A DNA stretch of 64,000 nt, taken from positions 62,001 through 126,000 of the forward strand of contig CAJFCJ010000035.1 in NCBI GenBank assembly GCA_904063045.1. The letters run 5' to 3'. Below are positions 1-11,328 of this stretch, piece by piece. The notes beneath the pieces were generated by a model. That model was not told the origin of the DNA and made no database searches. It saw only the letters and a program-made list of their open reading frames with translations. The first letter of the stretch is position 1, and every line of letters begins with the position of its first letter. The translations under genes were made by a program, and so were the position numbers. The DNA comes from Dimorphilus gyrociliatus (taxonomy: Eukaryota; Annelida; Polychaeta; Dinophilidae).

Positions 1-2941
1 ACACATTGTAGTTCCATTAAAAATTTTAAATTTTTAGCAAGTTCCATTAAAATTATGCTTTCTAAATTATTCTTTGAAATATCTAAAGTAGTTAGAGTAA
101 AGTTGCTTTCCAATGGAGTAGTGTTTCCAATGTATTTTTTTGTTTTCTCTGTGATAAAAATTTTGAGTGATATTAACTTTGATATATTTATCAATTTGTA
201 TACAATTTTTAGAAATTGTTCAGAAGAGGTTAATGATATTCCACAGAGATTTATATATCCACCAAATAAAGGTGAATTTTTTGCTTTTGCTTTATCTATC
301 ATTTTTTCAAACACATTCAATGATTGCTCATTGGATAAGAACAAATTTATATTCCTTAAGCCAGATGATTGATGAATAACTTTTTGAAAAATTTTTCTAA
401 AGAATCCATTGTTTAAATCATTTTCTCCTGAATCAAATAATTTAAGAGAAAACATTATTTTTAAATCTTTGTCATCATCAGACCATTTGGTATTATCCAA
501 TTGAAATAAAGGTAATTTCAATTTTATTAGTTTAGCCAATTGAAAAAAGTTCTTTAAACAAAGAAATTTTTTACATTTAGTAACAATATTTCCAGCTAAT
601 TGAAGATTCTCAAGATTGCTAAGCTTTTCTGACATATTCTCCAGTAATTCGCTTTCTAAAACAAATTTACAATCATTCAATTTCAATACTTTTAAATTAT
701 TGAAATTTTCTATAATTAAATTTAGGAGCTGGTTTTGTTGCAGTTCATTTAATGAAAGCCCACTTAAGCCAAGACAAGTAAGACCATTCTTTTCATTTAG
801 AAAAGATACAATTGCTTCAAAATTGTTACCTGTTAAACCACAGTAGCACAATTTTATTGATGTTAGGTTTTCAAATTCTTTCAAACTCTTAATTGTTTTG
901 TTATCTGTTTTAATATTTAAAATGTGTTGATTATTTAAACATTGAAGTTAATATTTTATTACTCACCAATATGTTGTGAAAAAGAAAAGTCAATCTTTGT
1001 TAGAGAATAGATTTTTCCAAAGGGAATGTTAAATTTATTCTGTAATCCTAATAGTGCCAATTTTTGCAATGCAGGAGCAAACAAACGTTCTTCTTCACTT
1101 AATATTGCTACATTTCTTAGATACAGTGTCTGTAAGTTAGGAAAGGTTGTAAACAATGGCTGCAATTCTTTGAAAACTGTGCTATTATCATCAAAATCAT
1201 ATTCAATTTTCAATTCCTTTAGGTTTTCATTAACATTCATGTTAGATAAAATATCAAAAAATAAGATAGAATCAAAATAAATGTTATGAAAATGTAATTT
1301 TGTAACTGAATTGACTTTTTCCAATTTCTCCATAAATAAATCAAGAATTAATGGTGTGAATAGTTTTTCTTTCAAAGTAAAATGCTCTTGCATTTCTGTA
1401 TCTAGTAAAATACTAATTATATCATCATCGCAATTTTCTAATATCATTAAAAGTTTTGGGTTAACTTTAAGAATCATATTGTAGATGTTTTCATCTGAAT
1501 TTTTAATAAAATTCAAAACTCTCTTCAATCTGATGGCTTGTTTTTCATTAGAAAATTTTTCTAGCAATCCATCATTGGGGCTTTCATTTCTTAAAATATG
1601 ATTCACAATATATTGTGAAGCAAAATACTCTTGAAATAAAAAGTGAAAAAACCTAAATCTTTTAGTGTTGTTGGTATAACTATCATTCAGTTCATAAGTC
1701 AGACCTACCAAATTTTTTGTCCTTTCTATGTGTTCTTTAGCAATTTCCATTGGTTCACCAGTTAATAAATTGTTAAATGCCATTTCACCAATTAGCGATA
1801 CAACAAATTCTTTATTTTCATTTGAAATTTCAATTTTTTGGAATTGAATATTAATGACTTCATTAAAAACACTATTAAAATCTTTCAATTCTCTCCTTTT
1901 GTTTTCCCAGAGTGCTGCAGTTAAAAAAGCAATTAATGGATATTTACACAAGTCAAATATATCTGATCTTTCTGATTTTAGAAAATGAAATAACTGATAG
2001 CTTTGAAGCTCTTTAGATTTCTTATCTTTTTCAGTACTTAGTGTTTGTGAAAGTTCATCAAAAAATTTTTGAAAGAATATGAATTTGGATTCATTATTAA
2101 ATCCTACAATTTCTAAAATTAGATCATATGTATCTCTTATTTCTTCTAATTTTATGTTTCTTGACCAAACAACCACTGAATGTATAAATTTTGTTCTATT
2201 CACTAAAACTTTATAGAACCAAGAGTCTTCAAAAGACAACTCATCAGCACCATCCAAGAGAAGGACAATTTTTCTTTCTTTGTTATAATGTTGTTCTGAT
2301 AGATAATAGTTCAATATTTCATATTTGTCTGTTAAATTCTGTGTTTTGATAACTGTTTCAAGATTATCCTCAATTGAAACTTCTCCAAGCATAATTGGTA
2401 ACAGCAGAGTGTCTTTGTAAATCTTGTCATCTAACCAATCCTTTAAAATTTTATAGCAGTGGTAAGTTTTTCCAACTCCTGCTTCTCCATATATGAGTAC
2501 CCTCTGATGTTTTGACAGCTCTTCAGTGATTTCATTATTTTCAGATGATGGGTTTAAATTTGTTGTAGTTTGATATATTATCTTAATAGGTGTCAATATA
2601 CGTTCTATTGGTTTAAATTTTTTCCTTCCTACAGTAAATGGGAATTTTTGAATTGTTCTAATTTTCTCATAACATTTATTTTTAACAGATGTGATTAAAT
2701 TTTTCCATGTGTCATCAATTCCTTTAATTATTGTAGCTGCTAAAGGATTCTTTTCAGCTATTAATAGCAATACTTTTATTATTTTATCAGTTTTTGAATA
2801 CATTATATTCTGTAAGATACTTTTTTTCCCTAATTCAGTGTCACAATAGATTATTTGCTCTTGTCGAAGAGAATTTAAAAACCTATCGGATTCAAGAAGC
2901 TTCTCAAAGTCATGTTTGTGTTGAGTCAGTATGGGGTTCAT
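1..2941 (-). CDS. NACHT-LRR (NLR-type) innate immune receptor, 3' end off the window
   Basis: NLR proteins are cytosolic sensors: the NACHT ATPase drives oligomerisation and the LRRs sense or restrain. Exon 1 is 2941..967 and exon 2 is 904..1, still open at the window edge. The 62-base intron has donor GTGAGT and keeps the frame (phase 1). Residues 1-75 are helical and CARD-like, though that call is weak. Walker A is GEAGVGKT at about 152-159 and Walker B is IVLLLDGADEL at about 225-235. The NACHT-associated helical region follows to about 520, then leucine-rich repeats (LKELKIEY, LQTLYLRN, LENLQLAG types) run through the rest of exon 1 and all of exon 2. The ATG at 2941 is the first in frame. 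An upstream non-coding exon is possible. No stop or shift is visible, so it looks functional. Several LRR relics elsewhere in the window resemble its C-terminal part. Confidence 0.88.
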
Positions 2942-3942
2942 GCTTGTAGGTAGGATATATTCTATATGAGAATAATAGTCTATAAAATTGATTGAATTGT
3001 AGGTAAAATCATACCTGCATTAAACTATAAACACAAAAAGATCAAACCAAAGCCTTCTTTGAAATTATAGATTTGCTTATCAAACTAATGATAACACCAA
3101 CCAAAATATAGAGAGATGTTAGAAGAAACAATTTTTTAGAACTGTAGAAAAGTGCATACTTCAGTTCCTTACAAACGCCATTTTGAAAAACATAGAAAAA
3201 TAGTTACAATTTCAAGTGAATGATCAATAAGATCATTCTATACAAGTGACTCATTACTAGTATTATAAACTTTATATAAACCAAAAAGTGACTCATATAT
3301 GGGCCTGTACAAAAACTCTTAAATGGTGTACTGGCAATTAGAATGATCGATTTTTAGAAAGACTTCTACTTTGTAGGAAATAGATTCTTTTGGTATAACA
3401 TATGTAGTTACCATGGATAAATAAAAGAACAAAAAACATGGAGAAGATGTATGTCAGAGTTATTACATCTCTTTCAATACCAGTGGAACATGTTCAGCAT
3501 GTGACTTTGATCTGAAGATTATATTTTATATGTGTGACATAACAAGATTGTAAAGAAATGGTCATCAGAGGAGACAATGTGCCACAAGTATCATGATATG
3601 GGAAATAGTAGACAAAAAAGAAAATTTTTGTCAGAACTTTACATTATGTCTGTAGAGACACCCTCTCTACACAGAGGTAATGTGGTGCAACAAATCTTGG
3701 CTCCATTCCAACCTCAAAAGGTTGCCGATTGGATTGAGTTTAAGTCATTCCTGCACTGTTGAATTTGCTAAATTATGAAGGATGCTCTCAATTTGAAATA
3801 CTTAAACAGTTTTCACTGTGGCTGTAATTTGCTTTTCATGCCGGAAAGGCCTATTTTTTGGCCTTGTCTTTCCACCTTTTCTGCCAAATTTGAGAGTTTA
3901 CTAGTCTGTTCAAGAATATCACCATGGACTTTACCAGACCCA
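2942..3942. other. Non-coding stretch containing a dispersed repeat
   Basis: No convincing gene. Bases 3375-3560 resemble, in reverse orientation, 26571-26760, and a shorter piece at 27437-27500 shares the opening of the unit. Both ends of the unit match well (an AACAAARAACATGGARAAGATG block and a TTATATTTTATATGTGTGA block) while the middle has diverged. This suggests decayed copies of one mobile element. The family is not recognised. Confidence 0.45.
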
Positions 3943-4002
3943 TTGTATAACTTTGGTTATATTTTACATGCTTGAACTTTATTATTTTATGCAACTTATA
4001 TG

Positions 4003-4505
4003 TACACATTTAGGCAGTTCGTAGGTACTAAACACATAAGCTTATAACCAGGCTCACAAATTCACACAATACACCCAAATTGTTACATTTCATTCATCCA
4101 TGGAAAGCAATATTGAAAGAGTATTATAGAGTACTCTACACGCCTAAAACTACAACATACACTATTTAAACTAAGTTGTAAAAGTTTTTACAACTTAGAT
4201 GTTAACCCTAATTATTATACACATCATATTTAATGAATATTAATTATATCTTCCACTATTCTATTTATATTTGGAGTTTTTAGATTATTGTCACTTTTGA
4301 ACAGTATTGTATGCACAATACTATATTAGATGATTAAGTTTAATACTTTTATGCTACCAGTCCTTTACACAGAAACATATTATCTTACACAAACAATTAT
4401 TATTAATAATTTGTTGTATATTAAAATGGCATCAAGTTGACCTTTTCCTATTTTTGTGTTTTGGAATCAATCCAACTTCTATTAATAATTGTTACATCTT
4501 AGGCA
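4003..4505. repeat. About 505-bp dispersed repeat, copy 1
   Basis: Nearly identical to 58006-58505, with only a handful of substitutions and one short indel seen. It starts TGTACACATTTAGGCAG and ends CATCTTAGGCAACT. No coding capacity and no clear terminal inverted repeats. Because it starts where LTR homology fades, it may be an alternative U3 segment of the LTR family rather than a separate element. The high identity implies recent copying. Confidence 0.75.
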
Positions 4506-4882
4506 ACTTTCTGACCTACTAAAATAGGGAGCAAAAGTTCTCCAAGATAAAGAAAAAGTAACAAACATGGAAGTATATTTGAACTTTCCCTTTATCCAAA
4601 TTGTTACATTTGTTTGTGTGAATATTTTTATCTGTGAACTGTGAACTATTGGAAAAGTATATAAACCCTACGAATTTAACAGTAGTCAGTTCAGTTTTCT
4701 AACCATCAGCTGGTTCTTCAAACTTGCTTGTTTAGAACTAGAAACTCATTTACTCAAATACATATTCTTTGAATGAAATACTGGTGTTTGTTGGTTAATT
4801 TTTACTGGAATTACATTTATTAAGACTACTTGTGGACAAACTTGAAAGGTTCTATTTGGACCAGTACTTTGGCACATTGGTA

Positions 4883-5137
4883 AATGATTGGAGATGACTT
4901 TTGGAGAGAATATCCATATCAATATGTAACAGAATTTTAAGGAGGATATTGCAAGTGGGAAGCCAGGTCTTAAAGCAAGCCATGCAAAAAAATGGAAGCA
5001 TTTCTGCCAGAGTATGCTGGAGGAGGATGACAAAAAAGTTATTACTTTTAATATTTTCTGATGAAAGCAGAATTTCCAGTTATTATTTCCAAGTGCGCCT
5101 TATTATCAAATGACCTCATTTATCTTATAATGATTGG
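4883..5137. mobile_element. 237-base insertion inside the LTR with 9-bp direct repeats
   Basis: AATGATTGG occurs at 4883-4891 and again at 5129-5137. The related LTR at 26.25 kb has this 9-mer only once, in an uninterrupted context. So bases 4892-5128 are an insertion with a 9-bp target duplication, the length made by MULE-type transposases. The inserted sequence has no inverted termini and no recognisable gene. Confidence 0.65.
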
Positions 5138-5404
5138 AAAGGATGAATTATGTTCTGAAGAAGCAGAAGTTCCTACAATTACAATACAGCATAGTAGACG
5201 ATTTAATAATGTTTTCCATTACTTCTTTTTCAGTATGATAAAACTGGAATGTCTTATTAGAATCTGTTAACAGAAATGTAAGTTTCCAGCATATCTTGAA
5301 TTTTTTCTTTAGTTTAAATAAATTGGTTGATTTAAATTCTAAAAATGAACTGATAAAATTTTGACCACACCTCAGACAGTAAGACTGCATTTTTTATATT
5401 TTCT

Positions 5405-5522
5405 ACCCTTAATGTAGATCTTGCCAATGTTGTAGCATTTTCTTGCATAGGTTTGAAGAGGTACATGTATAAGTTGCATAAAATAATAGAGTTCAAGCAT
5501 GTAAAATATAACCAAAGTTGTA
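5405..5522 (-). repeat. LTR 5'-end fragment, opposite orientation
   Basis: Closely matches 51590-51697 (the LTR beginning at the polypurine tract) and is the reverse complement of 3943-4003. With the LTR at 3943 it forms an inverted pair around 4.0-5.4 kb. No internal element genes adjoin it. Confidence 0.65.
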
Positions 5523-5816
5523 TACTAACCCGGAATTATTTACCCTAACACTAACCTAACCCTGCTCTCTCCTTGTCAATGTAACTATAGCTAATATAAC
5601 TGAAGCAGTTAGTGAAAAGATAATTAATACGCCTACTGTTTTATATGTTAAATTGAATTTTCATGCTGCTAAAGTTTCAATGCCCAAGATTTTTGCAAAC
5701 AGTCAGCATCAAAAAACAATCTGATGAAAGACACAACATTACCAACTATTCCAAAAAATGATATGAAATATAGTACAACTTGATGATTTATTGAATTTTT
5801 AATCTATTTTTAAGAA

Positions 5817-6121
5817 TTAAAAGTAACTTTTTTGACTATTTGAACCCAAAAGATTTCTGCAAGAATTTAAATCATTTTGCTTTGGTGGGCATTCAGCCAA
5901 TTGATTTATCCTCTTCATAGAACAACTTAATGTAAAACATTCACTTTTTAAAAATTTTGACTTTTTCACTTCTTTAAATTGAAAGTTTCTAATTTCTATT
6001 CCATCAGTAAGATAAGCTTTGAGTAGATTCAATTCAATCAATTCTACAAATTTATCAAATAATACTCCTTTAGCTATTCTATCAATTTTTGAATGTTTAA
6101 TATGTAGAATTTGTAAATTGT
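5817..6121 (-). pseudogene. LRR fragment (NLR-type relic)
   Basis: Reading leftwards from 6121 there is an open frame with leucine-rich repeat spacing (LQILHIKHSKI, then LIELNLLKAYL). It ends at a TAA near 5817 after Cys-rich, non-repeat sequence. It has no start codon, no NACHT part and no partner exon, and homology stops abruptly at about 6121. Most likely a remnant of a gene like the NACHT-LRR at the left edge. Confidence 0.45.
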
Positions 6122-6298
6122 TTTGGGAATGAAACCAACAAAGCGCAATTTAAAAAAAATGTCATGGAGTCAGTTGACACAAAGAATCCAAAAATCAAAA
6201 TTTCAATATAAAAACATATATAGAATATATATAATGCTGCCATCTGTTTAATAAGAAATTTAATAAAGAAAATGTATAGTATTGAAACTGAACTCAAA

Positions 6299-6399
6299 GG
6301 GTTAGGGGTAATGGAAAATGTTAGGTACAGCTAAGGGCTGGGTTAGGGTTAGGGTAAAAGCACCAATTTGTGGATGTTTTCTGTCGCATCCCTATTAGA
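6299..6399. repeat. Dispersed repeat with TTAGGG-like core
   Basis: The segment with GGTTAGGGTTAGGGTAAAAG and CTGTCGCATCC is repeated almost identically at 39771-39862. Degenerate relatives lie at 45330-45440 and 48285-48350. The TTAGGG units look telomere-like, but only two to three occur inside a longer non-telomeric unit, so this is an interspersed repeat. Confidence 0.7.
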
Positions 6400-6844
6400 T
6401 TTAGCATTAGCATATAAGGAGGAAGTATATCTGAGTAACATATCTTAAGTAGAACTTATCTTTGTGCTATCTGCATAGTACAATACTGGTTCAATACTAC
6501 ATATCTATTGTAGAGTATAGTTGACAAATGTAGGTGAACATTGCAAAATAATTAACTATCAAATTTTGTTAAAAATTTCTAGAAAGATGCTGAAAAGTTG
6601 AGCAAAAAACATTTTGGACAAAAACTCCTTAATTACTGTGAAGAAATGCTGATTTTTCCATACTTTATTGTGAAAACTCACTCTTTTACCTCAAGTGTAG
6701 CATTTCAATATAACTATTGAGAAAGACCACCTGGAAACAACCTTTGCTGGAACAAGTCTTCCACTCTTTCATGTTGATATTTAAAAAGCCTATCTATAAT
6801 ACTTAGTAAACTTGGTCACTTGTTTAACATCCAAATGTATAGCA

Positions 6845-6918
6845 GCTTCCATAGCTCAGTTGGTTAGAGCGTCGTGCTAATAACGCGAATGTCCTGAGTT
6901 CGACCCCCAGTGGGAGCA
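6845..6918 (+). tRNA. tRNA-Ile (anticodon AAT)
   Basis: Full cloverleaf. The acceptor GCTTCCA pairs with TGGGAGC, discriminator A. The D arm is GCTC/GAGC. The anticodon stem TCGTG/CGCGA closes the loop CTAATAA with anticodon AAT. The T arm CTGAG/CCCAG around TTCGACC has one A-C mismatch. A and B boxes are intact, there is no intron, and a long T run (Pol III terminator) follows directly at about 6922. Only the T-stem mismatch is unusual. Confidence 0.93.
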
Positions 6919-6921
6919 TTA

Positions 6922-6931
6922 TTTTTTTTTA
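6922..6931 (+). terminator. Pol III oligo-T terminator of the tRNA
   Basis: An uninterrupted T run a few bases after the tRNA discriminator base is the standard RNA polymerase III stop signal. Confidence 0.75.
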
Positions 6932-7164
6932 CTATTTATCACTTAAACTCAGGAATCACAATCACAAAAACAACACAATAGAATCTAATTCAAAATTCTC
7001 TAGAATTTTATTCAGCTCAGTTGAGAAACTAGAAGAAAAACATTTCATTTCTTGTTTAAAATTTGTGAGTTAAAATTTTGTAGAACAATATCTGAGCTTT
7101 TGCATTATGCTGACACCACAAAAAAATAATACTTTCAGCACTTACAAAATACATTTGAAAATAA

Positions 7165-9113
7165 TTATTGTATTGCACAACGTTTTGATTTTTTTGTTTT
7201 TCCATTATAGCATCTTTCCTCTTCAAGCTCCTCTCTCCTTCTTATTCTGATTCTCTCTCTTTCCTCCATAGCTTCAATTTCTTCTAACAATCTTTCCCTT
7301 TCTTCTTCTTGTTTCCTTTTTAAATATTCTAATTTTAGTTGCGCATCTAATTCTTGAAGTCGTTGCTTTTCTCTAAGTTCATTACGTCGTCTAATGGCGT
7401 TCCTAATTTCTAAACTCCTTTGCCTCTCAGCCCTCTCAATTTCTAATTGTGCCTGTCTGAGAAATTCCATCCTTTCTTGCTCTTTTCTGCGCTCTTCTCT
7501 CCAGAGTCTCTGTTGCTCTTCTTCCCATTGTCTTCTTTCCTCAAGTAACTGAATTCTTTTTCTTTCCTGTTCTTCAGCCCTCTCAACCATTTTGACAAAT
7601 GCTTTGTACCTAATTGAAAATAGACTGTCAAGTTTCTCATTACACTTTTTGCGCAGAGGAGAAAGTTCCAGTTCAGTTAGGTGACTTTTATTAAAAACAT
7701 TTATGTTAACATAATTTTCATACTCGGCTAATAAAACGTGTTTTACTTTGTTCACCTTCTTTAGTTCAGTGTAATTGTATTTCAAATTGAAGACTTTGTC
7801 TAGCGAGTAATTAAAATCATAAAAAACTGACTGAAGTTCTTCTTGGCAGTGAACTAATTGCAAAAGTTGGTCTTTTGATTTTTCATTTATAATAAAATCA
7901 TTGGCCATTAGAGAATTGTAACAATGGATAATATTTTTATAAATGCCCCTCCCAGATATTGCATCATTAGCATAATTATTGAAAAGTGAATCCAGCTCTT
8001 TCATTAAATTGTCTTTAGCCATAATAAATTCCAATCCAATATCTTTGGAACAATGCTTTTAATTAGTCAAAAAGAAATTAAAGATAAATGAAAACCTTGG
8101 TAAATGAATTGATCATCTTTTTTTTTACATAAGCAGCTGGATGAGGGAAAGGAGAAAATTCATATTTTCCAAATAATTTTGAAAGTTGAGAAATACTTTC
8201 ACTCCCCTTTTCAAAATATTTAATTAAGTGTGATTTATCTACATTCATATATACATACTCACTGTCATGAATGAATCTTTTAATCTTTTATCAAATTTTC
8301 CAAATGTTGCATTCCTCTGCGGTGGTCTGTTCCTCAGAACAAATATAATAGTCTGCAAAAATGAAAATTAGATGGAGAGATAAGAGAATTTATTGAAGAT
8401 TGAATGAGATAAATACCAACATTGTCCTGAGTTTTTTCAAATCCTTCATTATCAACAACACCCAAATAAATGTTAAACTTCAAAAGAAGACATTTTATCA
8501 TTTATTATTCCTGTTTAAGAGCCGTTTTTAAAACCTTCAAACCTTTATGCTATTAATATCTTGCTCAGTCAACCTTCTATCAGCATTGTAAATTACAATC
8601 GGGCATAATGAAAATAGAAATGAAACTATTAAATTGTCACCCCTGACCAAATCGGAACTAAACAGTCCTTGTGAATCTAAGAAAAATATATAAATTCTTT
8701 GACCAGAAATAGTTCTGAAAACATTGAAATTTTACATTATAAATGAGACTAATGATGATAAAAAAAAACCCACACACACCTAACCATAGGTTTTTTTGTC
8801 ATAAATATTCCTGTAATAAATATTAAAAATATTATCAATTTTTGAGAGAAATTCAAAAGTAAGAATCATTTTTACCTTTTGTAACAGATTCATCACCAAA
8901 TCCCACTTGAAATACATTTTCAACATAACTACCTTGATTATTGCTCTGATAAAGAAGATTCATAAGAAATGATTTACCTTTTCTAAAAAGACCCATTGCT
9001 CCAATTAGAAGACATTTTCTATTGCTATAGGATTTTAAGATATCTACAGCTTCATATGATATATAGCTGCTACCATCACTATTGCATTTTAGCAATTGTA
9101 TAGATTGAAACAT
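7165..9113 (-). CDS. Guanylate-binding-protein-like GTPase with CaaX box (copy A)
   Basis: GBPs are interferon-era large GTPases that coat pathogens and membranes after prenylation. Exons: 9113-8876, 8809-8779, 8714-8543, 8477-8421, 8352-8263, 8206-8096, 8055-7165. All phases close, giving 529 residues. The P-loop GLFRKGKS is at 41-48. FFLDSQG (the DxxG switch) is in exon 3. LRNRP stands where the guanine-reading RD motif falls, so Asp is replaced by Asn. The C-terminal half is a long charged coiled coil rich in E, R and Q. It ends CAIQ then TAA, a CaaX prenylation signal. Exon sizes nearly equal those of copy B, which is divergently transcribed 225 bases away. The last two intron boundaries are the least certain; the final intron would be only 40 bases. 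Confidence 0.85.
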
Positions 9114-9338
9114 TTTTCCACCATTGATCTAATGTATAGTGCTCAATCTCTGACTATTTATACAAAAAAATATATGAGTCACTTGTTTTTTTAAATTATA
9201 CATTTTCGAGAAAATGATTTATAATCACTGAGTTTTATCAGAAGGAAGAAATAATTAAAGGATATAAGAAGTACTAGTTGAATTGAAATTCATTCTGTAT
9301 TTTCTCTTTGTCTGCACTGTATTAGAGAAACAGTTAAA
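9114..9338. promoter_or_regulatory. Shared divergent promoter of the two GBP-like genes
   Basis: Only 225 bases separate the two start codons, so both promoters must lie here or overlap the 5' UTRs. The stretch is A+T-rich with TATA-like runs (TATTTATAC near 9158, ATATAAG near 9270). I looked for interferon-type GAAA repeats and saw none clear enough to call. Co-regulation of the pair is inferred from spacing only. Confidence 0.5.
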
Positions 9339-11328
9339 ATGTCTGAAAGTGTATTACTGTTGGAACTTTCAAATCCACCTAAAATAACTAAATGTGCAAA
9401 AGATATTCTAGAACAGTATGGACAAGAAAAATGTTTATTTCTCTCTTCAATGGGAAGGTATAGAGAAGGTAAATCATTCTTAATGAGTCTACTTTACCAG
9501 AGTGACTATCAGAGTGAAAAAATTAAAGATATATTCAAAGTTGGATTCGGAGACAAATCTGTAACAAAAGGTAAAGAAAAAAAATTCTACAAAAGTGATT
9601 TTTGTCATTAATCATTTACTATTTTTTTATGATTGAATTACAGGAGTTTTTATGACAAAAACACCAATAAAAAGGTTCAAATTTGAAGTTAAATTTATAA
9701 TTTTTGTTTTTTATATTCATTTTATTATCAAACTTTAGAACAATTAAAGGAGAAACATTAAACGTTTTCTTCTTGGATTCTCAAGGACTTTTTGCAACAG
9801 ATGTAAAGAAAACAGATAATCTAATTGTTTCATTTTTATTGAGTATTTCACCAATTTGCATTTTCAATGTAAATAGTAGATTGAACTCAACAGATATTGA
9901 TACACTAAAGGTAAAAAATCTTAATCATTTTTTACCTGTTTAAATATCTAGATAGTAGATAATGTTTTTAACCTTATCTTTTATGTTATCTAGTTTAATC
10001 TCTACTTGGGTGTGGTAGATAATGAAAATTGCATAAAGACCAAAGAAAGTGTAAATATAAATTTTAATTAATAAAATATATTATTTAAAAATGATTTTTT
10101 TTTGTCTTTGAAGACGATGATTATTACATGCCGGGATAGACCAGTAACACATGATATGCTTCTTGGGAAATTTAATGTAGCATTTAGAGCAGAACAGAAA
10201 GAGGTAAACATAAAAATAAATTGATATATAAAGTAATTCTCTTTTTACAGAAATGTAAAAATTTGTATACACTTTTGGAGAATTTTAAAAGATTGGAATT
10301 TTCTCTCTTCCCTGAACCAAATACTTCTGTTATGTGTGAAGATTTTAGCTCATATTATAAAGGTTTGTTATTATTGTAATTTTTAAATTTTCAAATTTTT
10401 AAAAATGTTTTTTTTATTCATAGATGTTGGACAAAGTTTTCTTAAAGCAAAAGATAATCTAAAAACAGAATTAGAGAATATCTTTGCAAATTATATTAAT
10501 GATGCAATCAGTTGTTCACAAAACTCTATCAATTTGTCAACTGTTCTTCATTCTCTTTGTCAGAATGATTTTGTTAAAAAAGAAAGGTCATTTCAACAGC
10601 TTCAAGAACTCATGACATTTCAAATTGAATATAACAAACTCTATCAAGATTTTGATGATAAAACTGCATCTATATTCAATGTGGATATTGAACGAAAGAA
10701 TATTTCAAAAGTAAAGAAAGATGGCAATGTTTTTCTTCAAAAGTTTTCAACTTCAGCTTATTTTGTCTATAAAGATCGAAGATTAATGGCAATTAATGAA
10801 AATGACATCATTCCACTAAAGGAGACATTTCTACAGAAGATAACTACTCTACTGCAAAACAGAATTCAAGTTTTTGAAAGTCTTATAAATACATTTGAAG
10901 AGAATAAAAATAACCTGGATGAGAAATTGGAAAAGTATATTAAAGAAAGGGATGAAACTCTTAAACAAATACAAGTTAACTTTGAGGATGAAATTGAAAA
11001 AAAAAGATTGGAAATGAATGAACTGCAAAGTAAGATAGATAGACAAGAAATTGTAATGGATTCTGTGAAGGAACAATTTGAAGAATTGCAAAATGAAATT
11101 CAAACTCTAGAAAGAGACAGCAAAGAAATTAATGATAATTATCAAGAAAAGTTTGAACTTTTAAACAAAACACAGAGTGAGAAAATTGAAAAATATTTAA
11201 TAAAACTCCGTAATTTAGAAAAACAAAGCAAGAAAGAGAGAAGGAGATTTTATAAATTACAAAGGGAAACTCTGAAAGAGGTAGAGGCTATGAAGAAGAA
11301 AAAAAAAGCCATTTGTGTGATATCTTAA
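9339..11328 (+). CDS. Guanylate-binding-protein-like GTPase with CaaX box (copy B)
   Basis: Exons: 9339-9570, 9644-9674, 9739-9910, 9994-10050, 10114-10203, 10251-10362, 10424-11328. All GT..AG, all phases close, 532 residues. The P-loop GRYREGKS is at 39-46, the switch FFLDSQG in exon 3, and TCRDRP keeps the guanine-reading RD pair. The middle region is helical. Residues from about 380 on form a long coiled coil. It ends KKKAICVIS then TAA: a polybasic stretch plus CaaX box, as in farnesylated or geranylgeranylated GBPs. Exons of 31, 172, 57 and 90 nt match copy A exactly, so the pair arose by inverted duplication. It differs from A by keeping the RD Asp. It looks fully functional. Confidence 0.9.

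Larger units (their letters stand above)
3943..5212 (+). repeat. LTR of a Gypsy-type retrotransposon, interrupted
   Basis: The sequence begins TGTATAACTTTGGTTATA, like the LTR start next to the polypurine tract at 51.70 kb. It has a TATATAAA box at 4658-4665 and ends in the ACAATACA block that precedes primer-binding sites in the related copies. The stretch from about 4660 onward aligns with LTRs at 26.2-26.5 kb and 59.6-60.3 kb (reverse strand), including the shared GTTCTATTTGGACCAGTACT core at 4850. It is lengthened by the 505-bp repeat (4003-4505) and by a 237-base insertion (4892-5128). No internal retroelement genes are attached, so it is a solo or truncated LTR. Confidence 0.65.

Noticed and set aside
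6299-6399. Internal telomere repeat
   Set aside because: Only two to three TTAGGG-like units occur, and they lie inside a longer unit repeated elsewhere, so it is an interspersed repeat.
8217-8262. A 20-24 base intron in GBP-like copy A (GTGAGT or GTATGT to TGTAG)
   Set aside because: A 56-base intron ending at AAAAG (8207) keeps phase and gives a next exon whose length and alignment match copy B, so the tiny intron is unnecessary.
9114-9338. Interferon-type response elements between the GBP-like genes
   Set aside because: Several GAAA words occur, but in A+T-rich DNA this is expected and none form a convincing paired site.
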